DNA of 64,000 nucleotides from Stenotrophomonas maltophilia (GTDB taxonomy: Bacteria; Pseudomonadota; Gammaproteobacteria; Xanthomonadales; Xanthomonadaceae). The translations under genes and the position numbers were made by a program. Under the pieces are notes generated by a model, which ran no database searches, was not told the origin of the DNA, and was given only the letters and a program-made list of their open reading frames with translations. Shown here one piece after another: positions 18,651-28,358 of this stretch. Each line of letters starts with the position of its first letter. Within the stretch, counting starts at the first letter, position 1. Location: contig NZ_NEQV01000002.1 in assembly GCF_002799245.1 (NCBI RefSeq), forward strand, positions 930,001-994,000, read 5' to 3'.

Positions 18651-18914
18651 TCATTGCACCGCGCCGGCCAGGCGCAGCAGCCCCAGCACGGCGAAGCCGG
18701 CCGCGGCGCTGCCACCCAGTACCAGCCAGGCGCGCAGTGCGCTGCGGAAGCTGAACGCCCACAGGGCGGCCAGCATCCATAACGGGATGAAGGCGATCAG
18801 GGTCGGCACCAGCGCACGCTGCCACGGGCCGGGCGGCAGCCAGGCCAGCAGGCCGGTAACGGCCGCCGCAAGCAGGAAGCCGGCAATGATGCCGGCGAAG
18901 GCGCGCGGCCACAT
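18651..18914 (-). CDS. Small membrane protein, DUF3649-like
   Basis: An 87-residue protein with about three transmembrane helices (residues 5-27, 34-54, 60-84). Its first base overlaps the last base of the preceding gene (TGATG junction) and it ends 10 bases before the PepSY gene, so all three are probably translated together. Small proteins of this size beside PepSY_TM genes are often DUF3649 members of iron-regulated operons. The family call rests on size, topology and context. Confidence 0.75.
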   Translation of the reverse strand: MWPRAFAGIIAGFLLAAAVTGLLAWLPPGPWQRALVPTLIAFIPLWMLAALWAFSFRSALRAWLVLGGSAAAGFAVLGLLRLAGAVQ

Positions 18915-19210
18915 CAGGGCGACTCCGTGCCCGGGCGATGCCAGGCGGCCAGCGCCGGCAGCAGCATCGCGGCCAGCATCCAGGTGCACAGCATCGCCAC
19001 CAGGCCAGCGGCAAAGCCGAGTTCGGCCATCCACAGCCACAACGCGGCAGCGGCGGCGACCAGGCCGATCTGGTGGCCGAGGCGGCCGGCGCGGCGCAGG
19101 CGTGGCCAACGGCAGTGCGGCGAGGCGGCATAGAAGGCCAGTGCCGAGAACATCGCTGCCAGCATGCCCAGGCTGCAGAAGCCCAGCGTGGAAAGGCCGA
19201 CGGTGATCAT
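18914..19210 (-). CDS. Small membrane protein, DUF3325-like
   Basis: A 98-residue inner-membrane protein with three predicted helices and a central Arg-rich loop (RWPRLRRAGRLGH) followed by GFAAGLVAMLCTWMLAAMLL, similar in pattern to DUF3325 proteins from siderophore-uptake operons. It is first in the minus-strand operon DUF3325-DUF3649-PepSY. The ATG at 19210 opens the first hydrophobic segment; longer in-frame extensions are Pro/Arg-rich and not membrane-like. Confidence 0.72.
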   Translation of the reverse strand: MITVGLSTLGFCSLGMLAAMFSALAFYAASPHCRWPRLRRAGRLGHQIGLVAAAAALWLWMAELGFAAGLVAMLCTWMLAAMLLPALAAWHRPGTESP

Positions 19211-19342
19211 TGCGGGCGACCGCCTTGGCGGCGGGCCGGCGAACGCGGAGCACGGGCGGGGCCGGCGGGAGCCGGTCGGAGCGGGTGGCGCATCACGAGG
19301 TCCTGGGGGGAAGCGGGCAGGCTGGCACGGGGCGGGCTGCGC

Positions 19343-19361
19343 GGACATGGTAATCATTGCG
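19343..19361 (-). promoter_or_regulatory. Possible Fur box upstream of the PepSY operon
   Basis: The string GGACATGGTAATCATTGCG matches 12 of 19 positions of the classical Fur box, including an intact TAATCATT core. It lies about 135 bases upstream of the first operon gene. Iron-linked families downstream support the idea, but the left half of the box is poor. Confidence 0.35.
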
Positions 19362-19408
19362 TTTTCACGCCGCCAGCGAGGGCCATTCAGCGGACCGTAC
19401 GGTAGCCC

Positions 19409-19437
19409 TTGGGCTTTCCGGTGCGCTGGTTTAAGAT
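19409..19437 (+). promoter_or_regulatory. Candidate thrS promoter
   Basis: TTGGGC (19409-19414) and TAAGAT (19432-19437) have a 17-base spacer. This would give thrS a leader of nearly 200 nt. Confidence 0.4.
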
Positions 19438-19549
19438 CATCGCAGAACCCCGACTGGAACAAGGTGGCCCGCGCCCAGCGCCGGCCGAGCGTGTGACATG
19501 AGCACTACCACCGCCCACTGTTGACCTGCCCCCGAAGGCCCTGTGTTCC

Positions 19550-19576
19550 AGGCGCCCTCGCGGCGCTTTTTTATTG
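19550..19576 (+). promoter_or_regulatory. Terminator-like hairpin in the thrS leader
   Basis: GCGCC-CTCGC-GGCGC is followed by a T run (TTTTTT). It lies about 65 bases before the thrS ATG, so it could be an attenuator controlling the thrS-infC-rpmI-rplT operon, or the end of an unrelated short transcript. Confidence 0.5.
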
Positions 19577-19639
19577 CCCGGGCAACGGCCCGGGAACGCT
19601 TTCCAGCCCGCCCAGCGGGCCCCGCACGAAGCCAATGCG

Positions 19640-21541
19640 ATGATCAACATTACCCTTCCCGACGGCAGCCGCCGCGAGTTCGAAAACCCCGTCAGCGTCA
19701 TGGACGTCGCCCAGTCGATCGGTGCCGGCCTGGCCAAGGCCACCATCGCCGGTTCGGTCGATGGCGTGCTGGTCGATGCCAGCGACGTCATCGATCACGA
19801 TGCCAGCCTGCGCATCATCACCGCCAAGGACGAGGAGGGCGTGGAGATCATTCGCCACTCCTGCGCCCACCTGGTCGGCCACGCCGTCAAGCAGCTGTAC
19901 CCGGACGTGAAGATGGTGATCGGCCCGGTGATCGCCGAGGGCTTCTACTACGACATCTACTCCGAGCGCCCGTTCACCCCGGACGACATGGCGGCGATCG
20001 AGAAGCGCATGGGTGAACTGATCGCCCAGGATTACGACGTCATCAAGAAGGTGACGCCGCGCGCCGAAGTGATCGAGATCTTCAAGGCCCGTGGCGAGGA
20101 CTACAAGCTGCGCCTGATCGAGGACATGTCCGACGACATCCAGGCGATGGGCATGTACTACCACCAGGAATACGTGGACATGTGCCGTGGCCCGCACGTG
20201 CCGAACACGCGCTTCCTGAAGGCCTTCAAGCTCACCCGCATCTCCGGTGCCTACTGGCGCGGCGATGCCCAGAACGAGCAGCTGCAGCGCATCTACGGCA
20301 CCGCCTGGGCCGACAAGAAGCAGCTCGAGGCGTACATCAAGCGCATCGAGGAAGCCGAGATGCGCGACCACCGCCGCATCGGCAAGCAGCAGGACCTGTT
20401 CCACCTGCAGGAAGAGGCGCCGGGCCTGGTGTTCTGGCACCCGAAGGGCTGGGCACTGTGGCAGGTGGTCGAGCAGTACATGCGCAAGGTCTACCGCAGC
20501 AGCGGCTACGGCGAAGTGCGCTGCCCGCAGATCCTGGACGTGAGCCTGTGGAAGAAGTCCGGTCACTGGGACAACTACCAGGACAACATGTTCTTCACCG
20601 AGTCGGAGAAGCGCACCTACGCAGTCAAGCCGATGAACTGCCCGGGCCACGTGCAGGTGTTCAACCAGGGCCTGCACAGCTACCGCGACCTGCCGATCCG
20701 CTACGGTGAGTTCGGTTCCTGCCACCGCAACGAGCCGTCCGGCGCGCTGCACGGCATCCTGCGCGTGCGCGGTTTCACCCAGGACGACGGTCATGTGTTC
20801 TGCACCGAGAGCCAGATCGAATCGGAAGTGACCGCGTTCCATCAGCAGGCGCTGGCGGTCTACCAGCACTTCGGCTTCGACGAGATCCAGATCAAGATCG
20901 CACTGCGTCCGGAATCGCGCCTGGGCGACGACGCCACCTGGGACAAGGCCGAGGGCGCACTGCGTTCGGCGCTGTCCAGCTGTGGCGTGGAATGGCAGGA
21001 GCTGCCGGGCGAGGGCGCCTTCTATGGCCCGAAGATCGAGTACCACCTGAAGGATGCCATCGGCCGTACCTGGCAGCTGGGCACCATGCAGGTCGACTTC
21101 ATGATGCCGGGCCGCCTGGGCGCCGAGTACGTGGACGAGAACAGCCAGAAGAAGCACCCGGTCATGCTGCATCGCGCCATCGTCGGCTCGATGGAGCGCT
21201 TCCTGGGCATCCTGATCGAGCACCATGCCGGCCAGTTCCCGGCCTGGCTGGCGCCGACCCAGGTGGTGGTGGCCAACATCACCGATGCCCAGGCCGACTA
21301 CGTCTCGGGCGTGACCAAAACCCTTGCGGAGCAAGGCTTCCGCGTCAGCTCGGATTTGCGTAACGAGAAGATCGGCTATAAAATCCGCGAGCATACGTTG
21401 CAGCGCGTGCCCTACCTGCTGGTCATTGGTGACCGCGAGAAGGAAAATGGGGCTGTGGCGGTGCGTACGCGTTCTGGCGAAGACCTGGGCAGCATGAGCC
21501 TGCAGGCCTTCATCGAACGGCTCCAGGCCGAGGGCGCGTAA
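19640..21541 (+). CDS. thrS: Threonine-tRNA ligase
   Basis: ThrRS charges tRNA-Thr. It is 633 residues with the ATG at 19640; the same frame is open upstream but gives no family sequence. Domains in order: TGS (1-62), an editing/SAD domain with [11 protein letters not shown] near 74-84 and a later Cys in the MCRGPHVP segment, then the class II catalytic core (about 240-530). The core has [10 protein letters not shown] (zinc Cys) and [21 protein letters not shown] as motif 2. An anticodon-binding domain ends the protein (about 535-633). Length is standard. infC follows, the conserved thrS-infC-rpmI-rplT-pheST-ihfA order. Confidence 0.98.
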   Translation: MINITLPDGSRREFENPVSVMDVAQSIGAGLAKATIAGSVDGVLVDASDVIDHDASLRIITAKDEEGVEIIRHSCAHLVGHAVKQLYPDVKMVIGPVIAEGFYYDIYSERPFTPDDMAAIEKRMGELIAQDYDVIKKVTPRAEVIEIFKARGEDYKLRLIEDMSDDIQAMGMYYHQEYVDMCRGPHVPNTRFLKAFKLTRISGAYWRGDAQNEQLQRIYGTAWADKKQLEAYIKRIEEAEMRDHRRIGKQQDLFHLQEEAPGLVFWHPKGWALWQVVEQYMRKVYRSSGYGEVRCPQILDVSLWKKSGHWDNYQDNMFFTESEKRTYAVKPMNCPGHVQVFNQGLHSYRDLPIRYGEFGSCHRNEPSGALHGILRVRGFTQDDGHVFCTESQIESEVTAFHQQALAVYQHFGFDEIQIKIALRPESRLGDDATWDKAEGALRSALSSCGVEWQELPGEGAFYGPKIEYHLKDAIGRTWQLGTMQVDFMMPGRLGAEYVDENSQKKHPVMLHRAIVGSMERFLGILIEHHAGQFPAWLAPTQVVVANITDAQADYVSGVTKTLAEQGFRVSSDLRNEKIGYKIREHTLQRVPYLLVIGDREKENGAVAVRTRSGEDLGSMSLQAFIERLQAEGA

Positions 21542-21551
21542 GCAAAGGTCC

Positions 21552-21577
21552 GGTCCGGGGGCACAGGCACCCGGACC
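21552..21577 (+). promoter_or_regulatory. Hairpin in the thrS-infC junction
   Basis: GGTCCGGG (21552-21559) pairs with CCCGGACC (21570-21577). It has no T run and ends about 27 bases before the infC start, so it may be an mRNA processing site or a translation-control structure. Confidence 0.45.
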
Positions 21578-21604
21578 GGTTCGATACCCTTGGGAGAACG
21601 TAAT

Positions 21605-22132
21605 ATCAGCACCCCTGACAACAAACAGAACCGCAAGAATCAGGAAATCCGTGTGCCGCGCGTCCGCGTGATCGGCAGTGACGGTGAAATGATCGGCGTG
21701 TTGTCGCGCGACGAAGCGCTGTCCATGGCCGAAGATGAAGGCCTGGACCTGGTCGAAATCCAGCCGCAGGCCGACCCGCCGGTCTGCAAGATCATGGACT
21801 TCGGCAAGTTCAAGTTCGAAGCGCAGAAAAAGGCCAGCGAGGCCAAGAAGAAGACCAAGCAGGTCGAGATCAAGGAAGTGAAGTTCCGTCCGGTCACGGA
21901 CGAGGGCGACTACCAGATCAAGCTGCGCAAGATGCGCGGGTTCCTCGAAGAAGGCGACAAGATCAAGGTCAACATCCGCTTCCGTGGTCGTGAAATGAGC
22001 CACCAGGAACTGGGTCGTGAAATGGCCAACCGGATCGAGACCGATCTGGGCGAGGACATCGTCATTGAATCCCGTCCGCGCCTGGAAGGGCGTCAGATGG
22101 TCATGATGATCGCGCCGAAGAAGAAGACCTGA
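21605..22132 (+). CDS. infC: Translation initiation factor IF-3 (AUC start)
   Basis: IF-3 binds the 30S subunit and checks initiator tRNA and start codon. The N-domain (about 8-80, with [15 protein letters not shown]), a Lys/Glu-rich linker helix, and the C-domain ending in [11 protein letters not shown] are complete at 175 residues. There is no ATG or GTG at the expected place. GGGAG at 21592-21596 sits 8 bases before ATC AGC ACC CCT, so ATC at 21605 is the likely start, as with the rare AUU start of E. coli infC. An in-frame TTG at 21590 overlaps the Shine-Dalgarno and is less likely. Rare-start discrimination lets IF-3 repress its own synthesis. Confidence 0.93.
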   Translation: MSTPDNKQNRKNQEIRVPRVRVIGSDGEMIGVLSRDEALSMAEDEGLDLVEIQPQADPPVCKIMDFGKFKFEAQKKASEAKKKTKQVEIKEVKFRPVTDEGDYQIKLRKMRGFLEEGDKIKVNIRFRGREMSHQELGREMANRIETDLGEDIVIESRPRLEGRQMVMMIAPKKKT

Positions 22133-22182
22133 GGCCTGACGGGCCGCCTTTCGGGGCGCCTGGCTGAATGGTTCAGGGTAAG

Positions 22183-22210
22183 GGGGCGCCGCTGGCGTCC
22201 CTTTGCTTTT
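22183..22210 (+). terminator. Terminator or attenuator between infC and rpmI
   Basis: GGGGCGCC-GCT-GGCGTCCC, with one G-T wobble, is followed by TTTGCTTTT. The 266-bp infC-rpmI gap also holds a possible -10 TATCAT at 22275-22280 without a good -35. In other bacteria L20 represses rpmI-rplT through its leader; a similar structure could lie here but was not resolved. Confidence 0.6.
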
Positions 22211-22398
22211 CCGGCAAGCCGGTGCATTGCCGGCGAAAGGAGGGCGGGGGCTGGTGGCAGGGCGGTTTTGCCTGTATCATGCCCGGCTCGACCCACCCAG
22301 GACGGGTCGTACGCCGATCATGGCAGGACGGAAAGAGCGGCCCAGGCCGCCGCCAGATCAGTCAGAAACCAGGGTCATATCCCATCAAGGACATTGCA

Positions 22399-22596
22399 AT
22401 GCCCAAGATCAAGACCAACCGGGCAGCGGCCAAGCGTTTCCGCAAGACCGCCTCGGGCAAGTACAAGTGCGGCCACGCCAACCGTAGCCACATCCTCACG
22501 AAGAAAGCGACCAAGCGTAAGCGTAATCTGCGTCAGACGGGCCATGTCCGTGCAGAAGACGCAGGCCGTCTGGACCGCATGCTCCCTTACCTCTGA
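22399..22596 (+). CDS. rpmI: 50S ribosomal protein L35
   Basis: L35 is a 65-residue, very basic large-subunit protein. [20 protein letters not shown] and the [15 protein letters not shown] segment are diagnostic, and the length is exactly as expected. The ATG at 22399 is chosen by family alignment, since the frame is open far upstream. rplT starts 11 bases after its stop, so they are co-transcribed. Confidence 0.98.
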   Translation: MPKIKTNRAAAKRFRKTASGKYKCGHANRSHILTKKATKRKRNLRQTGHVRAEDAGRLDRMLPYL

Positions 22597-22607
22597 GGAA
22601 CTGAAAA

Positions 22608-22967
22608 ATGGCACGAGTTAAGCGTGGCGTACAGGCGCGTCGCCGCCACAAGAAAATTCTGGATCTCGCCAAGGGCTATTACAACGCCCGTCGCAAGGTC
22701 TTCCGCGTCGCCAAGCAGGCGGTCATCAAGGCACAGCAGTACGCCTACATCGGCCGTAAGCAGAAGAAGCGCAACTTCCGTTCGCTGTGGATCACCCGTA
22801 TCAATGCGGCTGCCCGCATCAACGGCCTGAGCTACAGCCGCTTCATGAACGGTCTGCTGAAGGCCGGCATCACCCTGGATCGCAAGGTCCTGGCTGACAT
22901 CGCCGTGCACGACGCAGCCGGTTTTGCTGCGCTGGCCGAAAAGGCCAAGGGCGCGCTGGCGGCATAA
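22608..22967 (+). CDS. rplT: 50S ribosomal protein L20
   Basis: L20 is a 119-residue 23S rRNA-binding protein essential for early 50S assembly and, in many bacteria, a translational repressor of its operon. The sequence has the typical N-terminal basic helix ([20 protein letters not shown]), [19 protein letters not shown] and [13 protein letters not shown]. It follows rpmI and precedes a strong terminator. Confidence 0.98.
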   Translation: MARVKRGVQARRRHKKILDLAKGYYNARRKVFRVAKQAVIKAQQYAYIGRKQKKRNFRSLWITRINAAARINGLSYSRFMNGLLKAGITLDRKVLADIAVHDAAGFAALAEKAKGALAA

Positions 22968-22986
22968 GTCCTTCCCGATGCCGTAA

Positions 22987-24156
<1,170 letters not shown>

Positions 24157-24244
24157 GCCGCAACCGTGTGGAGCCGGGCCATGCTCGGCATGCTTCTAAA
24201 TTCGCAGGCCCAGGCGCATGCGCCGGGCCCACCAGGATGACATC

Positions 24245-26641
24245 ATGAAATTCTCCGAAAACTGGCTGCGCAGCCACGTCCCGACCGGCGCCTCGCGCGA
24301 TGAACTGAGTGCGGTGCTGACCGCCATCGGCCTGGAAGTGGAAGAAGTGACCGCGCTGGGCGAAGGCCTTGAGCATGTGGTCGTGGCACGCATCGTCGAC
24401 GCGGTGCGTCATCCGGAAGCGGATCGCCTGCAGGTGTGCAGTGTCGATGCCGGGCAGGGCGAACTGCTGCAGATCGTCTGCGGCGCGCCGAACGCGCGCC
24501 CGGGCCTGGTCGCGCCGCTGGCAATGGTCGGCGCGCAGATCGGCGAGCTGAAGATCAAGCCGGCCAAGCTGCGCGGCGTCGAGTCCAACGGCATGCTGTG
24601 CTCGGCCAAGGAGCTGGGCCTGGACAATGATGCGTCCGGCCTGCTGGAACTGCCCGATGATGCCCCGGTCGGCCAGGCCCTGGTCGACTACCTGGGCCTG
24701 CCGGACGCCAGCATCGAGATCAAGCTGACCCCGAACCGCGCCGATTGCTTCAGCCTGCGCGGCATCGCCTACGATGTCGCCGCCGCAACCCGCAGCGAAG
24801 TGCTGGATTTCGCCGCCGACGCCATTGCGGCGGTTGGCAGCCGTGAGCTGGGCATCCAGCTCGACGCCGGCGCCGAAGCGCCGCGTTACCTGGGCCGTGT
24901 CATCGAAGGTGTCAACGCGGCTGCCAGGACGCCGTTGTGGATGGCCGAGCGCCTGCGCCGCAGCGGCGTGCGCCCGGTCTCGCTGCTGGTCGACATCACC
25001 CAGTACGTGATGCTCGAGCTCGGCCAGCCGATGCATGCCTACGACCTGGGCACCCTGCAGGGCAGCATCGCCGTGCGTCGTTCGCGTGCCGGCGAGAGCC
25101 TGAAGCTGCTGGATGGCCGCGATGCGGCGCTGGACGACAGCTTCCTGGTGGTCACCGATGCGGATCGTGCGGTCGGTCTGGCTGGCCTGATGGGCGGCTT
25201 CGACACCCGTGTCACCGACGCGACCACCGCCGTGTTCCTGGAAGCTGCGCACTTCGCCCCGGCCGCGATCATGGGCCGTGGCCGCAAGCTGGGCCTGCAT
25301 ACGGATGCCGGCCACCGCTTCGAGCGTGGTGTCGATCCGGCACTGCCACGCACCGCGATCGAGTACGCCACCCGCCTGGTGCTGGACCTGGCCGGCGGTA
25401 CCCCGGCGCCGGTCACCGAGGCCGTGCGTGAAGCCGATCTGCCGCAGCCGGCAACCATCGTGCTGCGCCGCGCCCGCATCACCCGCGTGCTCGGCATCAC
25501 CGTCGAGGATGCTGAAGTCGAGCGCATCCTGCGCGCGCTGGGCATGGATGTGGTCGCCACCGCCGATGGCTGGCAGGTGGTTGCGCCGAGCCGCCGCTTC
25601 GACATCGCCATCGAAGAAGACCTGATCGAAGAACTGGCCCGCATCCACGGGTACGAGCAGATCCCGACCACGCTGCCGGGCGGTGCCTCGCGCGTGGCGA
25701 TGCCGAGCGAGACCCAGCTGGATGCGCTGAGCGTGCGCCGCCAGCTGGTCGCCCGTGACCTGCAGGAAACCGTCAATTTCGCCTTCGTCGACGACGCGCT
25801 GCTGACCCAGTGGCAGCTGCGCGACGGCCTGGTGCCGCTGGCCAACCCGCTGTCGGCCGAACTGGCGGTGATGCGCCCGTCGCTGCTGCCGGGCCTGGTC
25901 GCTACGCTGGGCCGCAACGCCGCCCGCCAGCTCGGCCGCGTGCGCCTGTTCGAGCTCGGCCGGGTGTTTGCCCAGCAGGCCGGAGACGCGCCGCTCGGCG
26001 AAAGCCGGCCGGCACCGCTGGAAACCCCGCGCGTGGCCGCTGCGGTCTGCGGTGATGCGCAGTCGGTGCAGTGGGGCCTGCCGACCCGCAAGGTCGACTT
26101 CCATGACCTGAAGGGCGACCTGGAATCGCTGGCGGCCGCCAGCGGCGCGCAGCTGGAGTTCCGCCCGTCGGCCCGTGCCTACGGCCACCCGGCGCGTTCG
26201 GCCGAGGTGCTGCGCGATGGCGTGGTGATTGGCTGGATCGGCCAGATCCACCCGCGCCTGGCCAGGGCGATGGACATCGAAGCCGACGTCTATGCCTTCG
26301 AGCTGGACCTGGAGCCGTTGACCGCCCGCCGCCTGCCGCGTGCCGGCGAGCTGTCGCGCTTCCCGGCGGTGCGTCGCGACCTGGCCTTCCTGGTGCCTGA
26401 ACAGGTGGCCTGGGCCGATCTGGCGGCCACTGTCCGCCAGGCCGCCGGCCCGCTGCTGCGCGACCTGAACCTGTTCGACCGCTATGTCGGCCAGGGCGTC
26501 GAGCCGGGATTCAAGAGTCTCGCTATGGGCTTGATTTTGCAGGACAAGTCGCGCACTCTGACGGACCGCGACGTGGATGCGGTGGTGGCCGAGGCGGTCA
26601 CTGCCATCGAGCGTGAACACCACGCCCGGATCCGCGGCTGA
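24245..26641 (+). CDS. pheT: Phenylalanine-tRNA ligase beta subunit
   Basis: PheT is the 798-residue beta subunit, which binds tRNA and edits mischarged Tyr-tRNA. The ATG at 24245 starts MKFSENWLRSHVPTG. An EMAP/OB tRNA-binding domain lies at about 39-150 (VVVARIVDAVRHPEADRLQV), the B3/B4 editing domain at about 210-380, B5 at about 400-475, and the FDX-ACB anticodon-recognition domain over the last 95 residues. It is complete and of normal length, and sits between pheS and ihfA as in other gamma-proteobacteria. Confidence 0.97.
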   Translation: MKFSENWLRSHVPTGASRDELSAVLTAIGLEVEEVTALGEGLEHVVVARIVDAVRHPEADRLQVCSVDAGQGELLQIVCGAPNARPGLVAPLAMVGAQIGELKIKPAKLRGVESNGMLCSAKELGLDNDASGLLELPDDAPVGQALVDYLGLPDASIEIKLTPNRADCFSLRGIAYDVAAATRSEVLDFAADAIAAVGSRELGIQLDAGAEAPRYLGRVIEGVNAAARTPLWMAERLRRSGVRPVSLLVDITQYVMLELGQPMHAYDLGTLQGSIAVRRSRAGESLKLLDGRDAALDDSFLVVTDADRAVGLAGLMGGFDTRVTDATTAVFLEAAHFAPAAIMGRGRKLGLHTDAGHRFERGVDPALPRTAIEYATRLVLDLAGGTPAPVTEAVREADLPQPATIVLRRARITRVLGITVEDAEVERILRALGMDVVATADGWQVVAPSRRFDIAIEEDLIEELARIHGYEQIPTTLPGGASRVAMPSETQLDALSVRRQLVARDLQETVNFAFVDDALLTQWQLRDGLVPLANPLSAELAVMRPSLLPGLVATLGRNAARQLGRVRLFELGRVFAQQAGDAPLGESRPAPLETPRVAAAVCGDAQSVQWGLPTRKVDFHDLKGDLESLAAASGAQLEFRPSARAYGHPARSAEVLRDGVVIGWIGQIHPRLARAMDIEADVYAFELDLEPLTARRLPRAGELSRFPAVRRDLAFLVPEQVAWADLAATVRQAAGPLLRDLNLFDRYVGQGVEPGFKSLAMGLILQDKSRTLTDRDVDAVVAEAVTAIEREHHARIRG

Positions 26642-26668
26642 GCGGGCAGCACTCGGGGGTAGCAGGCA

Positions 26669-26968
26669 ATGGCATTGACCAAGGCGGAGATGGCGGAAAA
26701 GCTGTTCGACGAAGTCGGTCTGAACAAGCGGGAAGCCAAGGAATTCGTCGACGCGTTTTTCGATGTGCTGCGTGAAGCATTGGAGCAGGGACGCCAGGTA
26801 AAGCTGTCGGGCTTTGGCAATTTCGACCTGAGGCGCAAGAACCAGCGCCCGGGTCGCAACCCCAAGACCGGCGAGGAAATTCCGATTTCCGCCCGTACGG
26901 TGGTCACCTTCCGTCCGGGCCAGAAGCTCAAGGAGAGGGTGGAAGCTTATGCTGGATCCGGGCAGTAA
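26669..26968 (+). CDS. ihfA: Integration host factor alpha subunit
   Basis: IhfA is a 99-residue DNA-bending protein that pairs with IhfB and shapes promoters and recombination sites. [26 protein letters not shown] and the DNA-binding arm [19 protein letters not shown] with its intercalating proline are visible. GGGGGTAGCAGGCA lies before the ATG. It directly follows pheT, the conserved position, and its last 20 bases overlap the next gene. Confidence 0.98.
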   Translation: MALTKAEMAEKLFDEVGLNKREAKEFVDAFFDVLREALEQGRQVKLSGFGNFDLRRKNQRPGRNPKTGEEIPISARTVVTFRPGQKLKERVEAYAGSGQ

Positions 26969-27305
26969 CCGCGAACTACCGCCGATCCCGGCCAAGCGCT
27001 ACTTCACCATCGGTGAGGTCAGCGAGCTGTGCGACGTCAAGCCGCACGTCCTGCGCTACTGGGAAACCGAGTTTCCCAGCCTTGAGCCGGCCAAGCGCCG
27101 AGGCAACCGCCGCTACTACCAGCGCCATGACGTGCTGATGGTGCGGCAGATCCGCAGCCTGCTGTACGAACAGGGCTACACCATCGGTGGTGCACGCCTG
27201 CGTCTGGACGGCCCCGATGCCCGCGAGGAATCGGCGCTGAGCAACCAGATCATCAAGCAGGTGCGCATGGAGCTGGAAGAAGTGCTGCAGTTGCTGCGCC
27301 GCTGA
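26949..27305 (+). CDS. MerR family transcriptional regulator
   Basis: This 118-residue protein has a MerR-type winged helix-turn-helix at about residues 18-85 ([20 protein letters not shown], then [13 protein letters not shown]) and a short coiled-coil tail. There is no Cys-containing effector loop, so metal sensing is not expected. MerR genes of this type directly after ihfA are common in gamma-proteobacteria; their targets are mostly unknown. It overlaps the end of ihfA by 20 bases, indicating coupled expression. Confidence 0.93.
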   Translation: MLDPGSNRELPPIPAKRYFTIGEVSELCDVKPHVLRYWETEFPSLEPAKRRGNRRYYQRHDVLMVRQIRSLLYEQGYTIGGARLRLDGPDAREESALSNQIIKQVRMELEEVLQLLRR

Positions 27306-27327
27306 TCCCATTTCCATCGTAATCCGC

Positions 27328-27333
27328 TATACT
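27328..27333 (+). promoter_or_regulatory. Possible -10 element of the tRNA-Pro gene
   Basis: TATACT lies 40 bases upstream of the tRNA and is followed by a GC-rich discriminator (TCACGGCCCGCC). No convincing -35 is present at the right distance. Confidence 0.4.
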
Positions 27334-27373
27334 TCACGGCCCGCCGCACTGGCGGGCACATCGCAGCATCAGT

Positions 27374-27450
27374 CGGGGCGTAGCGCAGCCTGGTAGCGCA
27401 TCTGCCTGGGGGGCAGAGGGTCGTCGGTTCGAATCCGGCCGTCCCGACCA
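27374..27450 (+). tRNA. tRNA-Pro (GGG)
   Basis: A 77-nt cloverleaf with encoded CCA. The acceptor stem is CGGGGCG/CGTCCCG, and the anticodon loop CTGGGGG gives anticodon GGG. T-arm GGTTCGAATCC is canonical. Confidence 0.96.
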
Positions 27451-27466
27451 CTGTGGTGAATCAAGA

Positions 27467-27495
27467 AGCCTGCGCAGCGATGCGTGGGCTTTTTT
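27467..27495 (+). terminator. Terminator after tRNA-Pro
   Basis: AGCCTGCGCA-GCGA-TGCGTGGGCT, a 10-bp stem with two wobble pairs, is followed by five T residues. The next gene begins 9 bases later. Confidence 0.85.
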
Positions 27496-27503
27496 GTGCA
27501 GGA

Positions 27504-27845
27504 ATGATCAACCTGCTGTTCGTCTGCAGCCGCAACCAGCTGCGCAGCCCGGCCGCCGAAGCCATGTGGCGACGGCGGCCCGGTTTCAACGCGCTGTCGG
27601 CCGGCACCAGCCCGCATGCACGACGCCCCATCGGCCCGGCGGACATCCGCTGGGCCGATGTCATCTTCGTGATGGAAGCCAAGCACCAGCATCGCCTGCA
27701 GGCCACGTACGCGCGCCTGCTGGAACACAAGCGCCTGCATTGCCTGGACATCCCCGACGACTATCGCTGCATGGATACGCTGTTGATGGATCTGCTGGAC
27801 ACGAAAGTGACCGCGTATCTCGATCAGCTGCCGGCAAAGCGGTAG
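27504..27845 (+). CDS. Low-molecular-weight protein tyrosine phosphatase-like protein
   Basis: A 113-residue protein with the phosphatase signature C-X5-R at residues 8-14 (CSRNQLRS) right at the N-terminus, preceded by a hydrophobic strand (INLLFV). It belongs with the short LMW-PTP-like group (COG4551-like), which lacks part of the classical 150-residue fold. The general acid Asp may be in the IPDDYRCMD segment. The ATG at 27504 is preceded by CAGGA; codons upstream overlap the tRNA terminator. It overlaps the convergent GNAT gene by 22 bases. The substrate is unknown. Confidence 0.83.
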   Translation: MINLLFVCSRNQLRSPAAEAMWRRRPGFNALSAGTSPHARRPIGPADIRWADVIFVMEAKHQHRLQATYARLLEHKRLHCLDIPDDYRCMDTLLMDLLDTKVTAYLDQLPAKR

Positions 27846-28273
27846 ATCAACTCCGGATCGCCTTCGTCCAGTCCATGCACGATGCCGCTGTCGATGAAAC
27901 CCGAGACGGTGAGCAGGCGTTGCATGCCGGTATTGGAAGCATTGGTCGAAGTGAACAGCCTGCCGTCGCCGCGCAGTGCGATGGCATGCCGCAGCAGGGC
28001 GGCGCCGACGCCCTGGCCGCGTTGTTCGTGCGCCACCATCAGCATCTCGACGAAGGCTTCGCCGAAGAAGTGATGGTGGATGGCCAGGTAACCGGCCAGC
28101 TGGCCGGCCCGTTCCGCCACGTGCACGCCGCCGCTGGCCTGCCAGGCGGTGATCTGCCGTGCTCGCTGCGGATCGTGGGCCGCAACGCTGTCGAGCGCGA
28201 TCAGCGCGGGGACGTCGGCGAGCATCGCCGCGCGGATATGCAGCCTCGTCGAGGTGGGATCGGGCGGCACCAT
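27824..28273 (-). CDS. GNAT family N-acetyltransferase
   Basis: A 149-residue acetyl-CoA-dependent acetyltransferase with one GNAT domain. Motif A is visible as VEMLMVAHEQRGQGVGAALL, containing the pyrophosphate-binding Q-R-G-Q-G-V-G loop near residue 85. A later [14 protein letters not shown] strand completes the fold. The start at 28273 is chosen from the domain boundary; upstream codons are Cys/Pro-rich and atypical. The acceptor substrate cannot be predicted. Confidence 0.87.
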   Translation of the reverse strand: MVPPDPTSTRLHIRAAMLADVPALIALDSVAAHDPQRARQITAWQASGGVHVAERAGQLAGYLAIHHHFFGEAFVEMLMVAHEQRGQGVGAALLRHAIALRGDGRLFTSTNASNTGMQRLLTVSGFIDSGIVHGLDEGDPELIYRFAGS

Positions 28274-28358
28274 CGAAGGCTCCTGGGCTGGGTGTCCCAG
28301 TCTATCGATCACGTCGGCCGTGTCTGCACATCCGCCGCAGCCAGCGTGTGGACGGCAG

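Larger units (their letters stand above)
19211..19639. other. Divergent intergenic region between the PepSY operon and thrS
   Basis: No gene is supported in these 429 bases. The left half (to about 19330) is GC-rich with open frames that look like shadows. It then holds a Fur-like sequence at 19343, a plus-strand promoter candidate at 19409, and a leader with a terminator-like hairpin at 19550 before thrS. Confidence 0.6.

Noticed and set aside
19211..19462. Extension of the DUF3325-like frame upstream to 19462
   Set aside because: The extra residues are Pro/Arg-rich with no membrane character and cross the possible Fur box; ATG 19210 fits the first helix.
27374..27495. tRNA-Pro as an integration site of a mobile element
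   Set aside because: No integrase is nearby and no repeat of the tRNA 3' end was noticed downstream; the following small genes have ordinary composition.
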